DNA of 5,539 nucleotides from Chlorobiota bacterium (GCA_030619415.1 JAUXBM010000136.1:1-5539), one strand, 5' to 3'. Counted from the first letter of the stretch, positions 1 to 5,414 are shown. A program made the numbers and translations. Notes: generated by a model from the sequence alone, not told the origin.

Positions 1-89
1 GGTTTATTGTAAACAAAAAACCAACCATACATCCCGCCAATTATTCCGGCAATAGCCAGGATGCCAACTATCATTAGTAATTTTTTCAT
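1..89 (-). CDS. N-terminus of a membrane-anchored or exported protein (partial)
   Basis: Reading leftward from an ATG at 89-87, 29 complete codons are open to the window edge, beginning MKKLLMIVGILAIAGIIGG and continuing to YNKP. Two lysines followed by a hydrophobic stretch of roughly 20 residues make an uncleaved signal anchor or signal peptide. No lipobox cysteine is visible in what remains. The short N-terminus ending in YNKP resembles, from memory, Bacteroidota OB-fold proteins of the tRNA_anti-like family that sit beside small cytochromes. The diagnostic part lies outside the window, so this is only a suggestion. It lies 134 bp downstream of the single-heme cytochrome gene on the same strand. 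TAAGGAG stands at 98-92, only two bases from the ATG, which is too close for a classical ribosome binding site. No clear terminator separates it from the upstream gene, so cotranscription is possible. Confidence 0.6.
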   Translation of the reverse strand, partial: MKKLLMIVGILAIAGIIGGMYGWFFVYNK

Positions 90-223
90 AACTCCTTAGT
101 ATTAGATTAGTATTTCACATTGTCTTTTTTTAGCAGGTGTTTGATGGGAGTTATATTTTTGCATTTGTTCCATTTAGAGTAAAATTTAACCATCTTTCTG
201 CAGTTTGTCAAATAACATTTCCT

Positions 224-607
224 TTAGTTGTCCTTTGTTCCCGCGTTCACCCAACTTTCAATTTTGGCGATGTCGCAATCGGGTAATTTACCTCCGCCTT
301 TAGGCATTGGCGACCAGCCATTTTCATGTTTGATGGTTCCCAAAAGGCTTCCATTGTTGGCTGCCCTAACAATATCATCATAATTTTCAAGCGATACATT
401 TCCTGAAGGCGCTCCACCACTATGACAGCCGGTACAATTGCTGCTGATAACCGGCCACACCTCATCCGAATAGGAAACATTCGTGGTATCACAAGAAGGA
501 GGGCTTGGGTAAAGGTCTTCTACATTATCGTAATAACACGATTGTAAGAAAGCTAACAGGACGATTGCAATAATTGACGGTACTTTTCGAATATTTTGAT
601 TAATCAT
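224..607 (-). CDS. single-heme c-type cytochrome lipoprotein
   Basis: A 127-residue exported electron carrier. Residues 8-23 form a hydrophobic signal sequence ending in a lipobox (L-Q-S-C, Cys24), so the mature protein should be lipid-anchored on the periplasmic side. The single covalent heme site is CTGCH at residues 58-62, with His62 as proximal ligand. Met101, in WSPMPKGG, is the likely distal ligand. Cys39 and Cys111 flank the domain and match cysteines at the same places in the neighbouring triheme protein, so a stabilising disulfide is plausible. The whole domain aligns closely with the third domain of the gene upstream (shared CDTTNV start, CHSG, PSG-V-L, ANNG, PMP, IW/SW ending), which points to gene duplication. 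It lies 95 bp downstream of that gene, with no obvious hairpin terminator or promoter between, so the two are probably one operon. Redox partners are not identifiable here. Confidence 0.9.
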   Translation of the reverse strand: MINQNIRKVPSIIAIVLLAFLQSCYYDNVEDLYPSPPSCDTTNVSYSDEVWPVISSNCTGCHSGGAPSGNVSLENYDDIVRAANNGSLLGTIKHENGWSPMPKGGGKLPDCDIAKIESWVNAGTKDN

Positions 608-702
608 ATGTTTATTAGGTTCGGTATTGCGTAATTTGTCGGCCTTAACCTCATTTAATTACAGACAATGACAAAAAAAGTTTAAAGGGGTAGGTTTTTC
701 CT

Positions 703-1701
703 TTAATTATTTGGTGTTCCGTCTTCAATCCAAATTTTAAGCTGATCGATTTTACACTCAGATAATTTAGGTGCATTCCGGGGCATTGGGATAAAGCCCG
801 GATCGTGATTGATAGCGCCAAACAGTTTTCCATTATTGGCAACAGCTGCAACGCTCGTGTAATCAACCAGGGTAACACCACCCGAAGGCTGGGGGCCACT
901 GTGACATCCAAAGCAATTGGTTTCAATTGTCGGCCAAATGGTTTCCGAAAATGTAACATTGGTTGTATCACAACCTTCATCACAACTATTATTCAAAGCA
1001 CCCTGTTTGATCCATATCCGGATGATGTCCTTTTGCTCTGAAGTCAGTGGCGCTTTTGGCGGCGGCGGCATCCTGTCATCGTCATCTGTTTTGATGATCT
1101 TTTCATAAAGTTCGCTCTCTTCCGGCTCACCGGGCCTGATTTTTCCGTATTTAATTATTGAAGCATAATCTACCAGCAATATCTCTTGTTCTTCAGTAAG
1201 TATATCATGACAATCAGTTGTTGCACAACTGGAAATAATCAATGGAAGGACCTCATTTTGAAAATATGCCGTATCAGGATTGCAGGGGTGTTCGATTCCC
1301 CCGCCGGGTGGATCGAAAGTTGTGTCGTTCACCCATTTCTCAATATTAACAATATCACAGCTGTCTAATTTGCTGAAAGGTGGCATTGCCGTGAACCCGG
1401 ATGCCTGGTTGATTACGCCTATCAGTTTTCCACTCTGCGCAAGCCCGGCCAGGGTTTCGTAATCCTGTAAATTAATCCCTGCATTGGCCGTCAGGTCACC
1501 GTGACAACCATAACAGTTGGTGCTTAAAATTGGAACAACTGTGCCAGGATAAGTCACCTCTGCTGTGTCACATTTTTCGGGGACAGGCGGATCAGGCAGA
1601 GGGATGATTTCAGGATCGTGTTTACACGATTCAGCCAATAATAGCACAAAAACAATGATTGCTATTGCCCCGACTCCTGCTATATAATTTGTTTTTAACA
1701 T
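703..1701 (-). CDS. triheme c-type cytochrome lipoprotein with three tandem heme domains
   Basis: A 332-residue lipoprotein starting at ATG 1701. An in-frame TTG at 1731 would add ten residues before the signal peptide and is less likely. The signal sequence ends in A-E-S-C (Cys26), followed by a proline-rich linker. Domain 1 (about 44-128) has CYGCH at 63-67 and Met106. Domain 2 (about 139-238) has a CX4CH site, C-ATTD-CH at 159-165, with Met211 in RMPPPP and the sequence GEPEESELYEKI before it, as in planctomycete-type cytochrome domains (PSCyt1-like). Domain 3 (about 244-329) has CFGCH at 263-267 and Met306. Domains 1 and 3 are one type and carry flanking cysteine pairs (44/115, 244/316). 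Domain 2 is a different type and lacks the second cysteine. Probably a multi-heme electron wire in the periplasm or at the outer membrane. It leads the minus-strand run that continues into the single-heme lipoprotein. The partner oxidase or reductase is unknown. Confidence 0.92.
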   Translation of the reverse strand: MLKTNYIAGVGAIAIIVFVLLLAESCKHDPEIIPLPDPPVPEKCDTAEVTYPGTVVPILSTNCYGCHGDLTANAGINLQDYETLAGLAQSGKLIGVINQASGFTAMPPFSKLDSCDIVNIEKWVNDTTFDPPGGGIEHPCNPDTAYFQNEVLPLIISSCATTDCHDILTEEQEILLVDYASIIKYGKIRPGEPEESELYEKIIKTDDDDRMPPPPKAPLTSEQKDIIRIWIKQGALNNSCDEGCDTTNVTFSETIWPTIETNCFGCHSGPQPSGGVTLVDYTSVAAVANNGKLFGAINHDPGFIPMPRNAPKLSECKIDQLKIWIEDGTPNN

Positions 1702-1728
1702 AATTTGTTTAGGGATCTCAAAACCGGA

Positions 1729-1736
1729 CAAATATA
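1729..1736 (-). promoter_or_regulatory. candidate -7 element for the triheme cytochrome operon
   Basis: On the minus strand this octamer reads TATATTTG, an exact match to the Bacteroidota -7 consensus TAnnTTTG. It would start transcription near 1722, giving a leader of about 20 bases before the ATG at 1701. No TTG/TTTG -33 element lies at the usual distance upstream. That position is occupied by an inverted repeat, so the promoter may depend on an activator or be blocked by a repressor. Inference from motif and position only. Confidence 0.4.
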
Positions 1737-1764
1737 GAAAGCTACATATGTTCTGCAGCTTTCT
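1736..1764. repeat. inverted repeat AGAAAGCT-N13-AGCTTTCT, possible operator
   Basis: Two perfect 8-bp arms (1736-1743 and 1757-1764) are separated by 13 bases that themselves contain the palindromes ACATATGT (1744-1751) and CTGCAG (1753-1758). The repeat covers the region where a -33 element would be expected for the cytochrome promoter. It would therefore suit a transcription factor site better than a terminator. The binding protein is unknown. Confidence 0.4.
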
Positions 1765-1772
1765 TCTAAACT

Positions 1773-1803
1773 TTTAACAAGTATTTAACAAGGTTTTGAC
1801 CTG
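1773..1803. repeat. tandem direct repeats TTTAACAAG with 11-bp period
   Basis: TTTAACAAG occurs exactly at 1773-1781 and again at 1784-1792, one helical turn apart. A degenerate third copy, TTTGACCTG at 1795-1803, keeps the same 11-bp step with 6 of 9 matches. The array is centred about 60 bp upstream of the predicted start of the triheme cytochrome transcript. Spacing of this type is used by OmpR/PhoB-family response regulators that bind as tandem dimers on one DNA face. No such regulator is in the window, so the role is inferred from geometry. Confidence 0.35.
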
Positions 1804-1827
1804 TTTTATTGAGGCAACATGAATTAT

Positions 1828-1868
1828 TTTAAACTTTTCCACAGTTCTGAACTTTGGAAAAGTTTAAA
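1828..1868 (-). terminator. 41-bp near-perfect palindrome downstream of the DUF2892 gene
   Basis: Arms TTTAAACTTTTCCA (1828-1841) and TGGAAAAGTTTAAA (1855-1868) pair perfectly over 14 bp. After one mismatch (1842/1854) the symmetry resumes with AGTTC/GAACT around a central T at 1848. The palindrome begins 7 bp past the DUF2892 stop codon, the natural place for a transcription terminator. The outer arms are AT-rich and no run of U follows on the minus strand, so it is not a textbook intrinsic terminator. A protein-binding palindrome or RNA-processing hairpin remains possible. Confidence 0.55.
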
Positions 1869-1875
1869 CAGTCTC

Positions 1876-2094
1876 TTACTTTTCCTCAGTAGTTTTTACC
1901 TTACAGGTGCTTAAACCGAAAGGTGCATACAAAGGGCAAAAAGAAACAAAACTCGTCAGAAGGAATACTGCTCCCAGAATAAGTAAAACTATTCCCCAGC
2001 TGCCGGTTACTACATTTGTAAAATAAAGCGCAGCAAAAACGACTGCAAGAAGAATTCTGATTACTTTGTCAACGGTTCCCATATTTTTTTTCAT
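1876..2094 (-). CDS. DUF2892 (YgaP-like transmembrane domain) small inner-membrane protein
   Basis: A 72-residue protein with the family's layout: an N-terminal GTVDKVIRILLA motif (residues 6-17), two transmembrane helices (about 11-27 and 32-51), and the diagnostic tail SFCPLYAPFGLSTC at 51-64, with cysteines at 53 and 64. The family is the membrane part of E. coli YgaP, where it is fused to a rhodanese domain. Here it stands alone, as is common. Its biochemical role is not established. Links to sulfur or redox stress are drawn from such fusions and are inference. The ATG at 2094 is preferred over a second in-frame ATG at 2082. It follows the Crp/Fnr-type regulator by 66 bp on the same strand and has a Crp-type operator and a -7-like box in that gap, so it is probably a direct target of that regulator. 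Confidence 0.88.
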   Translation of the reverse strand: MKKNMGTVDKVIRILLAVVFAALYFTNVVTGSWGIVLLILGAVFLLTSFVSFCPLYAPFGLSTCKVKTTEEK

Positions 2095-2124
2095 GATCGT
2101 AAAAATTAATTGTTAATAATCCGG

Positions 2125-2132
2125 CAAAATAA
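2125..2132 (-). promoter_or_regulatory. candidate -7 element for the DUF2892 gene
   Basis: The minus strand reads TTATTTTG, one mismatch from TAnnTTTG. A TTG lies at 2151-2149, 16 bases upstream, which is short for a -33 element and suggests a weak promoter needing an activator. The implied transcript would begin near 2120, about 25 bases before the ATG. Confidence 0.33.
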
Positions 2133-2154
2133 ATGAATGGTTGGAAAGCAATCA

Positions 2155-2168
2155 GTGACTTTAGTCAC
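2155..2168. promoter_or_regulatory. Crp-type operator GTGA-N6-TCAC
   Basis: GTGACT (2155-2160) and AGTCAC (2163-2168) form a perfect palindrome around TT, which contains GTGA-N6-TCAC, the core of the Crp consensus TGTGA-N6-TCACA. It overlaps the stop codon of the adjacent Crp/Fnr-type gene. Its centre is 33 bp upstream of the centre of the predicted -7 box for the DUF2892 gene. That places it near -40, the position of a class II activator site. The adjacent regulator's recognition helix carries the residues that read GTGA in Crp. Confidence 0.55.
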
Positions 2169-2802
2169 CTGTGGTTAAAATTTCGATACCAAGTTTGGTT
2201 TGCCTCAGTTTTCCTTCCTTCTCAAGTTTTTTAATCAGGCGCGATACAACTTCCCTGGCGGTCCCCAGTTCAAAAGCAATTTGTTTGTGCCTGATATCGA
2301 GTATTTTTTCGCCTCTTAGTTTGCTTTTTTCGACCAGATAATCATAAATTCTTTTATCAAGTTTATGAAATAACAGGTACTTAATTGTTTCCAATAACTC
2401 AATATAGCGGATGTTGTATTGCTGGTAAAATAGTGTGTTAAATTCTGGAAACTGTTTGATCCACAGGTGAACATTTTCAATTGGGAGAAGTGCAACAAGT
2501 GTATCTTCTTCCGTTACAGCGAAAATTCTACTGGGCTCATTTGCAAGGGATGATGAAAATGACATAATGCAACTTTGGAAAGGTTGAATATAATACAACA
2601 ACAGTTCCTTTTCCTCATAGCTGCTGTAAACTTTAATTAAACCCTCAATCACCAATGGGATCGCCCTGATGTATTGACCTTCTTTAAGAATTTGTGTGTC
2701 CGCCGGTATTTCTTTGATGATGGCATGATGCATCACATTGTCAAACAGTTCCTTGCCAAAAAAACCAAGTTCTTTTCTTAAAATAGTTTCGATTTCATCC
2801 AT
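2161..2802 (-). CDS. Crp/Fnr-family transcriptional regulator
   Basis: A 213-residue regulator from ATG 2802; a GTG one codon earlier is the alternative. Residues about 20-115 form the cyclic-nucleotide-binding-like beta barrel, followed by a long dimerisation helix (about 118-144) and a winged helix-turn-helix at 171-205. The recognition helix TAREVVSRLIKKLE places Arg183, Glu184 and Arg188 as in E. coli Crp (R180, E181, R185), which contact GTGA. Ser187 is Fnr-like. The nucleotide pocket is degenerate: QPFQSCIMS (73-81) replaces the usual G-E segment, and PSR replaces the R-S pair that holds cAMP phosphate, so cAMP binding is unlikely. There is no N-terminal cysteine cluster for an Fnr iron-sulfur centre. 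The only cysteine is Cys78, inside the ligand barrel, a possible redox or ligand-sensing residue. It lies upstream of the DUF2892 gene and divergently from the ATP-cone nuclease. The effector is unknown. Confidence 0.9.
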   Translation of the reverse strand: MDEIETILRKELGFFGKELFDNVMHHAIIKEIPADTQILKEGQYIRAIPLVIEGLIKVYSSYEEKELLLYYIQPFQSCIMSFSSSLANEPSRIFAVTEEDTLVALLPIENVHLWIKQFPEFNTLFYQQYNIRYIELLETIKYLLFHKLDKRIYDYLVEKSKLRGEKILDIRHKQIAFELGTAREVVSRLIKKLEKEGKLRQTKLGIEILTTGD

Positions 2803-2832
2803 CACTCAACGGGTTCGTATTTATTAAAAGTA

Positions 2833-2846
2833 TGGAAAATATTCCA
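2833..2846. promoter_or_regulatory. palindrome TGGAA-N4-TTCCA between divergent genes
   Basis: TGGAA (2833-2837) and TTCCA (2842-2846) flank AATA in the divergent gap, about 31 bp upstream of the regulator's ATG and about 70 bp upstream of the likely nuclease start. The position suits an operator acting on either gene. It does not resemble the GTGA-type site, so autoregulation by the neighbouring regulator is not specifically supported. AT-rich palindromes of this size also arise by chance. Confidence 0.22.
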
Positions 2847-2881
2847 ATCAATCCAAATGTGAATTTTAAAGTCTTGCTACA

Positions 2882-2912
2882 TTGCTTTATTTCTGCTATT
2901 TGGCTATTTTTG
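2882..2912 (+). promoter_or_regulatory. Bacteroidota-type promoter for the ATP-cone nuclease
   Basis: TTG at 2882-2884 is followed after 20 bases by TATTTTTG at 2905-2912, an exact TAnnTTTG. Transcription would begin at about 2915-2918, right at the candidate ATGs 2916 and 2922. The promoter therefore argues against translation from the earlier in-frame ATG at 2832 and implies a leaderless or almost leaderless message. Confidence 0.42.
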
Positions 2913-2915
2913 TTA

Positions 2916-3770
2916 ATGGCTATGGAGAATGAACTTGCCCAGATCAATATTATAAAAAGTTCGGGAGATTCCGAAATTTATTCCCCCCAAAAATTGAGGG
3001 CCGGCTTAAAGCAAACCGGCATTGGAAATAATGAAATTGAAAGGGTGGTGAGGGCTGTCGAAATTCGGCTTTATGATGGAATTACAGCCCGTAAAGTTTA
3101 TCAAATTGCGTATTCACTTCTTTGGAAGGAATCGAAAGGGCATGCCGGTCGATACAGGCTGAAAAAAGCTATTCTCGATCTTGGGCCGTCTGGTTATCCT
3201 TTCGAAATATTTGTTGGCAGGCTTTTTGAATCGTTCGGTTACCAGGTAAAAATTGGAGAGTTGATCCAGGGAAAATGTGTGCAGCACGAAGTGGATGTTG
3301 TGGCATTTAAACCAGGCGAGCAGGTGATTGTAGAATGTAAATTTCGGGGAGATGTAAAGGGAAAAACCAATGTTCAGGTTCCATTATACATTCATTCGCG
3401 TTTTATGGATATTAAGGAAAAGTGGAAAGAAGACCCTACAAAAAAGGACTTGAATATTCGCGGTTTTGTTGCTACCAATACACGGTTTACATTGGATGCA
3501 ATACAATATGCCGAGTGTGTTGGACTTGGACTTATTTCATGGGATTATCCAAAATCGGGTAGCTTAAAATATTTTATTGACCGGTCGGGGCTTCACCCGC
3601 TAACATCACTCAGATCGTTGAAAAAAGCGGATAAACAATTCTTCTTAAATGAGGGTCTTGTATTGTGCCGCGAGTTGGAAGCAAACGAAAACCTGATGCG
3701 AAAACACGGGCTGAATGAAAACCAGATTTCAAAAGTATTGATGGAATCGAAGCTCTTAATGGCCGAATAA
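2916..3770 (+). CDS. ATP-cone domain fused to Mrr-like PD-(D/E)XK endonuclease
   Basis: A predicted nucleotide-regulated nuclease, 284 residues from ATG 2916. ATG 2922 is equally possible. The frame stays open to an ATG at 2832, but the extra 28 residues carry only a hydrophobic stretch unrelated to the fold and leave just 29 bp to the divergent regulator. Residues about 10-88 are an ATP-cone (INIIKSSGDSEIYSPQKLR, then ITARKVYQIAYSLL and a GRYRLKKAI end), the domain that binds ATP/dATP in ribonucleotide reductases and NrdR. After the GYPFE linker comes an Mrr-type core: Glu97 in helix one, Asp127 in HEVDVV, and the E-x-K pair Glu140/Lys142 in VIVECKFR, with Gln154 after it. A later segment (FVATNTRFTLDAIQYAE) fits the last core strand and helix. 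No methyltransferase or specificity gene is near. DNA restriction, stress defence or repair are all possible; substrate unknown. It is followed after 29 bp by the T9SS protein gene. Confidence 0.85.
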   Translation: MAMENELAQINIIKSSGDSEIYSPQKLRAGLKQTGIGNNEIERVVRAVEIRLYDGITARKVYQIAYSLLWKESKGHAGRYRLKKAILDLGPSGYPFEIFVGRLFESFGYQVKIGELIQGKCVQHEVDVVAFKPGEQVIVECKFRGDVKGKTNVQVPLYIHSRFMDIKEKWKEDPTKKDLNIRGFVATNTRFTLDAIQYAECVGLGLISWDYPKSGSLKYFIDRSGLHPLTSLRSLKKADKQFFLNEGLVLCRELEANENLMRKHGLNENQISKVLMESKLLMAE

Positions 3771-3799
3771 CCGATATAAAGCTGTAAAACGATTATTTC

Positions 3800-5242
3800 A
3801 TGAAGAACTTATTCGCAACATTGTCTTTGGTATTAAGTTTTTCAATGGCTGTTAGCCAGGAATGCGAAACGTATTTTGATCTTGAACAATGGTCAATGCA
3901 AGGCACGCCCCATGCTTCGTGGCAACTAATAAGTTCAACTGATGTAATTAACACTGCTTATATTTTTCCTCCAACGTTTTTTGTTGGAAAAGAAGAAATG
4001 ATCAACGTACTCATCAAGGGAACTATGTCAGTGGAAACATTGGGTGATGATGATTTTATTGGTTTTGTTTTCGGATACCACAAGCCCACTCAACTGGCCG
4101 ATAACAACCCATACAATTTCTTTTTATTCGATTGGAAATCCGTAACAGAGTTTGTTGGCTACCAGGTTTTAGAAGGCTTCAGGTTATCTTATTACAATGG
4201 TATAATCACTATGCGTGATCAGGATAAATATTTCTGGGGAAGAGTGGACGATCCGCCCACCAGGAATTTGATGTTGGAAAAATATGGCGACACCTTAGGT
4301 TGGCAACCAAATACGAAATATCAGTTTGAATTGCTTTATACTTCTAACCGGATAAGGATTAAAATTGATGATGTGGTTATTTTTGAACACGAGGGGTGTT
4401 TCGATGCAGGAAAAGTTGGTTTTTACTGCATGTCGCAGGATAATACCCGTTTCGAGGATTTTAGATATCAGTACATTGTCGATTTTGTTCCCTTTCCAAA
4501 AACGAGCTGTGTTGACGATAACATTCAATTCATTTCATTTGACCTGGCTTGTTCCGAATTTCCGGATTTTGTAAAATCGATGGCCTGGGATTTTGGAGAT
4601 GGTCATACCAGCACGGAGATAAATCCTGAACACAGTTATGCTGAGGATGGTGAATACACAGTTTCATTAATCGTTAGAACTGGCGATGATTGTATTGATA
4701 CCGTTATAAATACTGTTGTTGTTAAACCATATCCTTATGTGGATATTGGCAACGACACAACTTTATCTGAATGCTCATCAATTACTTTTGATGCGGGAAA
4801 CCCTGGGTCTTCCTATCTGTGGTCAACCGGAGAAACTTCACAGAATATCGAACTCGTAGAACTTTCAGAAGATATTGGGGTATGGGTTGCGGTGAATAAA
4901 AGCGGGTGTATTGCCGGAGATTCTGTTTTTGTTGAAATTGAGCCCGTCCAGAAAAAGCTTTTTTTCCCCAATGCCTTCACGCCTGATGGTGATGGATTCA
5001 ATGATTTATTTCTCCCAATAGGCCTGACGGAAAACGTAACTATTTATCAACTAAGCATATTCAACCGTTGGGGCCAGCAGGTTTTTGAAACCAGCAATCC
5101 AAATGCCGGCTGGGATGGCAAGTATGTTGGTGAACCCCTGCAGCTTGGCGTTTATACATACAAAGTATCTTACCGAATTGAGAGCAGTTGCATCGGCACA
5201 CAGGATTATGCTGAACAAGCAATTGTAACGTTGGTAAAATAA
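3800..5242 (+). CDS. T9SS-exported protein: thrombospondin-C-like, PKD, Ig-like and CHU_C domains
   Basis: A 480-residue secreted protein. Residues 1-19 are a signal peptide (cleavage near AVSQ/E). Residues about 21-226 resemble the thrombospondin C-terminal lectin-like fold: GTMSVETLGDDDFIGFVFGY at 74-93, then a FFLFDWKS strand at 107-114, with the acidic triplet in a likely calcium site. A PKD domain covers about 235-309, with WDFGDG at 263-268. An Ig-like module follows (about 312-382, with LWSTGETSQNI). The C-terminal 90 residues are the gliding-motility-associated type B sorting domain: FFPNAFTPDGDGFND at 388-402, FNRWG at 421-425 and WDGK at 438-441. The protein should cross the inner membrane by Sec and the outer membrane by the type IX secretion system, then stay on or leave the surface. 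No enzymatic domain is visible, so a binding, adhesin or matrix role is inferred. It begins 29 bp after the nuclease gene, perhaps by read-through; no own promoter was recognised. Confidence 0.9.
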   Translation: MKNLFATLSLVLSFSMAVSQECETYFDLEQWSMQGTPHASWQLISSTDVINTAYIFPPTFFVGKEEMINVLIKGTMSVETLGDDDFIGFVFGYHKPTQLADNNPYNFFLFDWKSVTEFVGYQVLEGFRLSYYNGIITMRDQDKYFWGRVDDPPTRNLMLEKYGDTLGWQPNTKYQFELLYTSNRIRIKIDDVVIFEHEGCFDAGKVGFYCMSQDNTRFEDFRYQYIVDFVPFPKTSCVDDNIQFISFDLACSEFPDFVKSMAWDFGDGHTSTEINPEHSYAEDGEYTVSLIVRTGDDCIDTVINTVVVKPYPYVDIGNDTTLSECSSITFDAGNPGSSYLWSTGETSQNIELVELSEDIGVWVAVNKSGCIAGDSVFVEIEPVQKKLFFPNAFTPDGDGFNDLFLPIGLTENVTIYQLSIFNRWGQQVFETSNPNAGWDGKYVGEPLQLGVYTYKVSYRIESSCIGTQDYAEQAIVTLVK

Positions 5243-5256
5243 TTTCTCTCTCCTAA

Positions 5257-5414
5257 GAAGCTGTCTAAAATTCATCCATCAGTTTTATTATGTGTCTTTT
5301 TTGCCATCTCATTGTTATTTTTTCGACCCGTCCGTACGGATGCGTCTCAAAAATGCCTCGATCTGACAAAAAATACATTATAATAAATTCTAAAAACGAA
5401 ATCTAGACAGCTTC
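5257..5414. mobile_element. 158-bp fold-back MITE-like element with TAA target duplication
   Basis: Perfect 11-bp terminal inverted repeats GAAGCTGTCTA (5257-5267) and TAGACAGCTTC (5404-5414) are bordered by TAA on both sides (5254-5256 and 5415-5417), a 3-bp target duplication. The element has no coding capacity. Its exact midpoint (5335.5) is the centre of a second palindrome (5325-5346), which includes TCCGTACGGA at 5331-5340. Comparing the left half with the reverse complement of the right half by eye, without gaps, gives about 46 matches in 79. The element is therefore one long imperfect hairpin. A 3-bp TNA duplication is typical of some IS5-family elements, a possible source of the transposase. 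It starts 14 bp after the stop of the T9SS gene and could also end its transcript. Confidence 0.65.

Noticed and set aside
92..98. TAAGGAG as a Shine-Dalgarno site for the partial gene
   Set aside because: It lies two bases from the ATG, too close for normal pairing, and the other genes here lack usefully placed sites.
107..193. 28-codon minus-strand frame between the single-heme gene and the partial gene
   Set aside because: Short, no start signal, lysine- and asparagine-rich composition as expected from random AT-rich DNA, and no recognisable motif.
651..983. 110-residue minus-strand frame overlapping the end of the triheme gene
   Set aside because: It is an alternative frame of the cytochrome coding sequence, which has clear heme motifs in its own frame. 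The alternative product has no domain signature.
805..1462. Several plus-strand frames of 60-78 codons opposite the triheme gene
   Set aside because: They are antisense shadows of a well-supported gene, without promoter, start signal or recognisable protein sequence.
4295..5275. Minus-strand frames of 62-77 codons and a plus-strand frame inside the T9SS gene
   Set aside because: All overlap strong domain-coding sequence of the 480-residue protein and show no family features.
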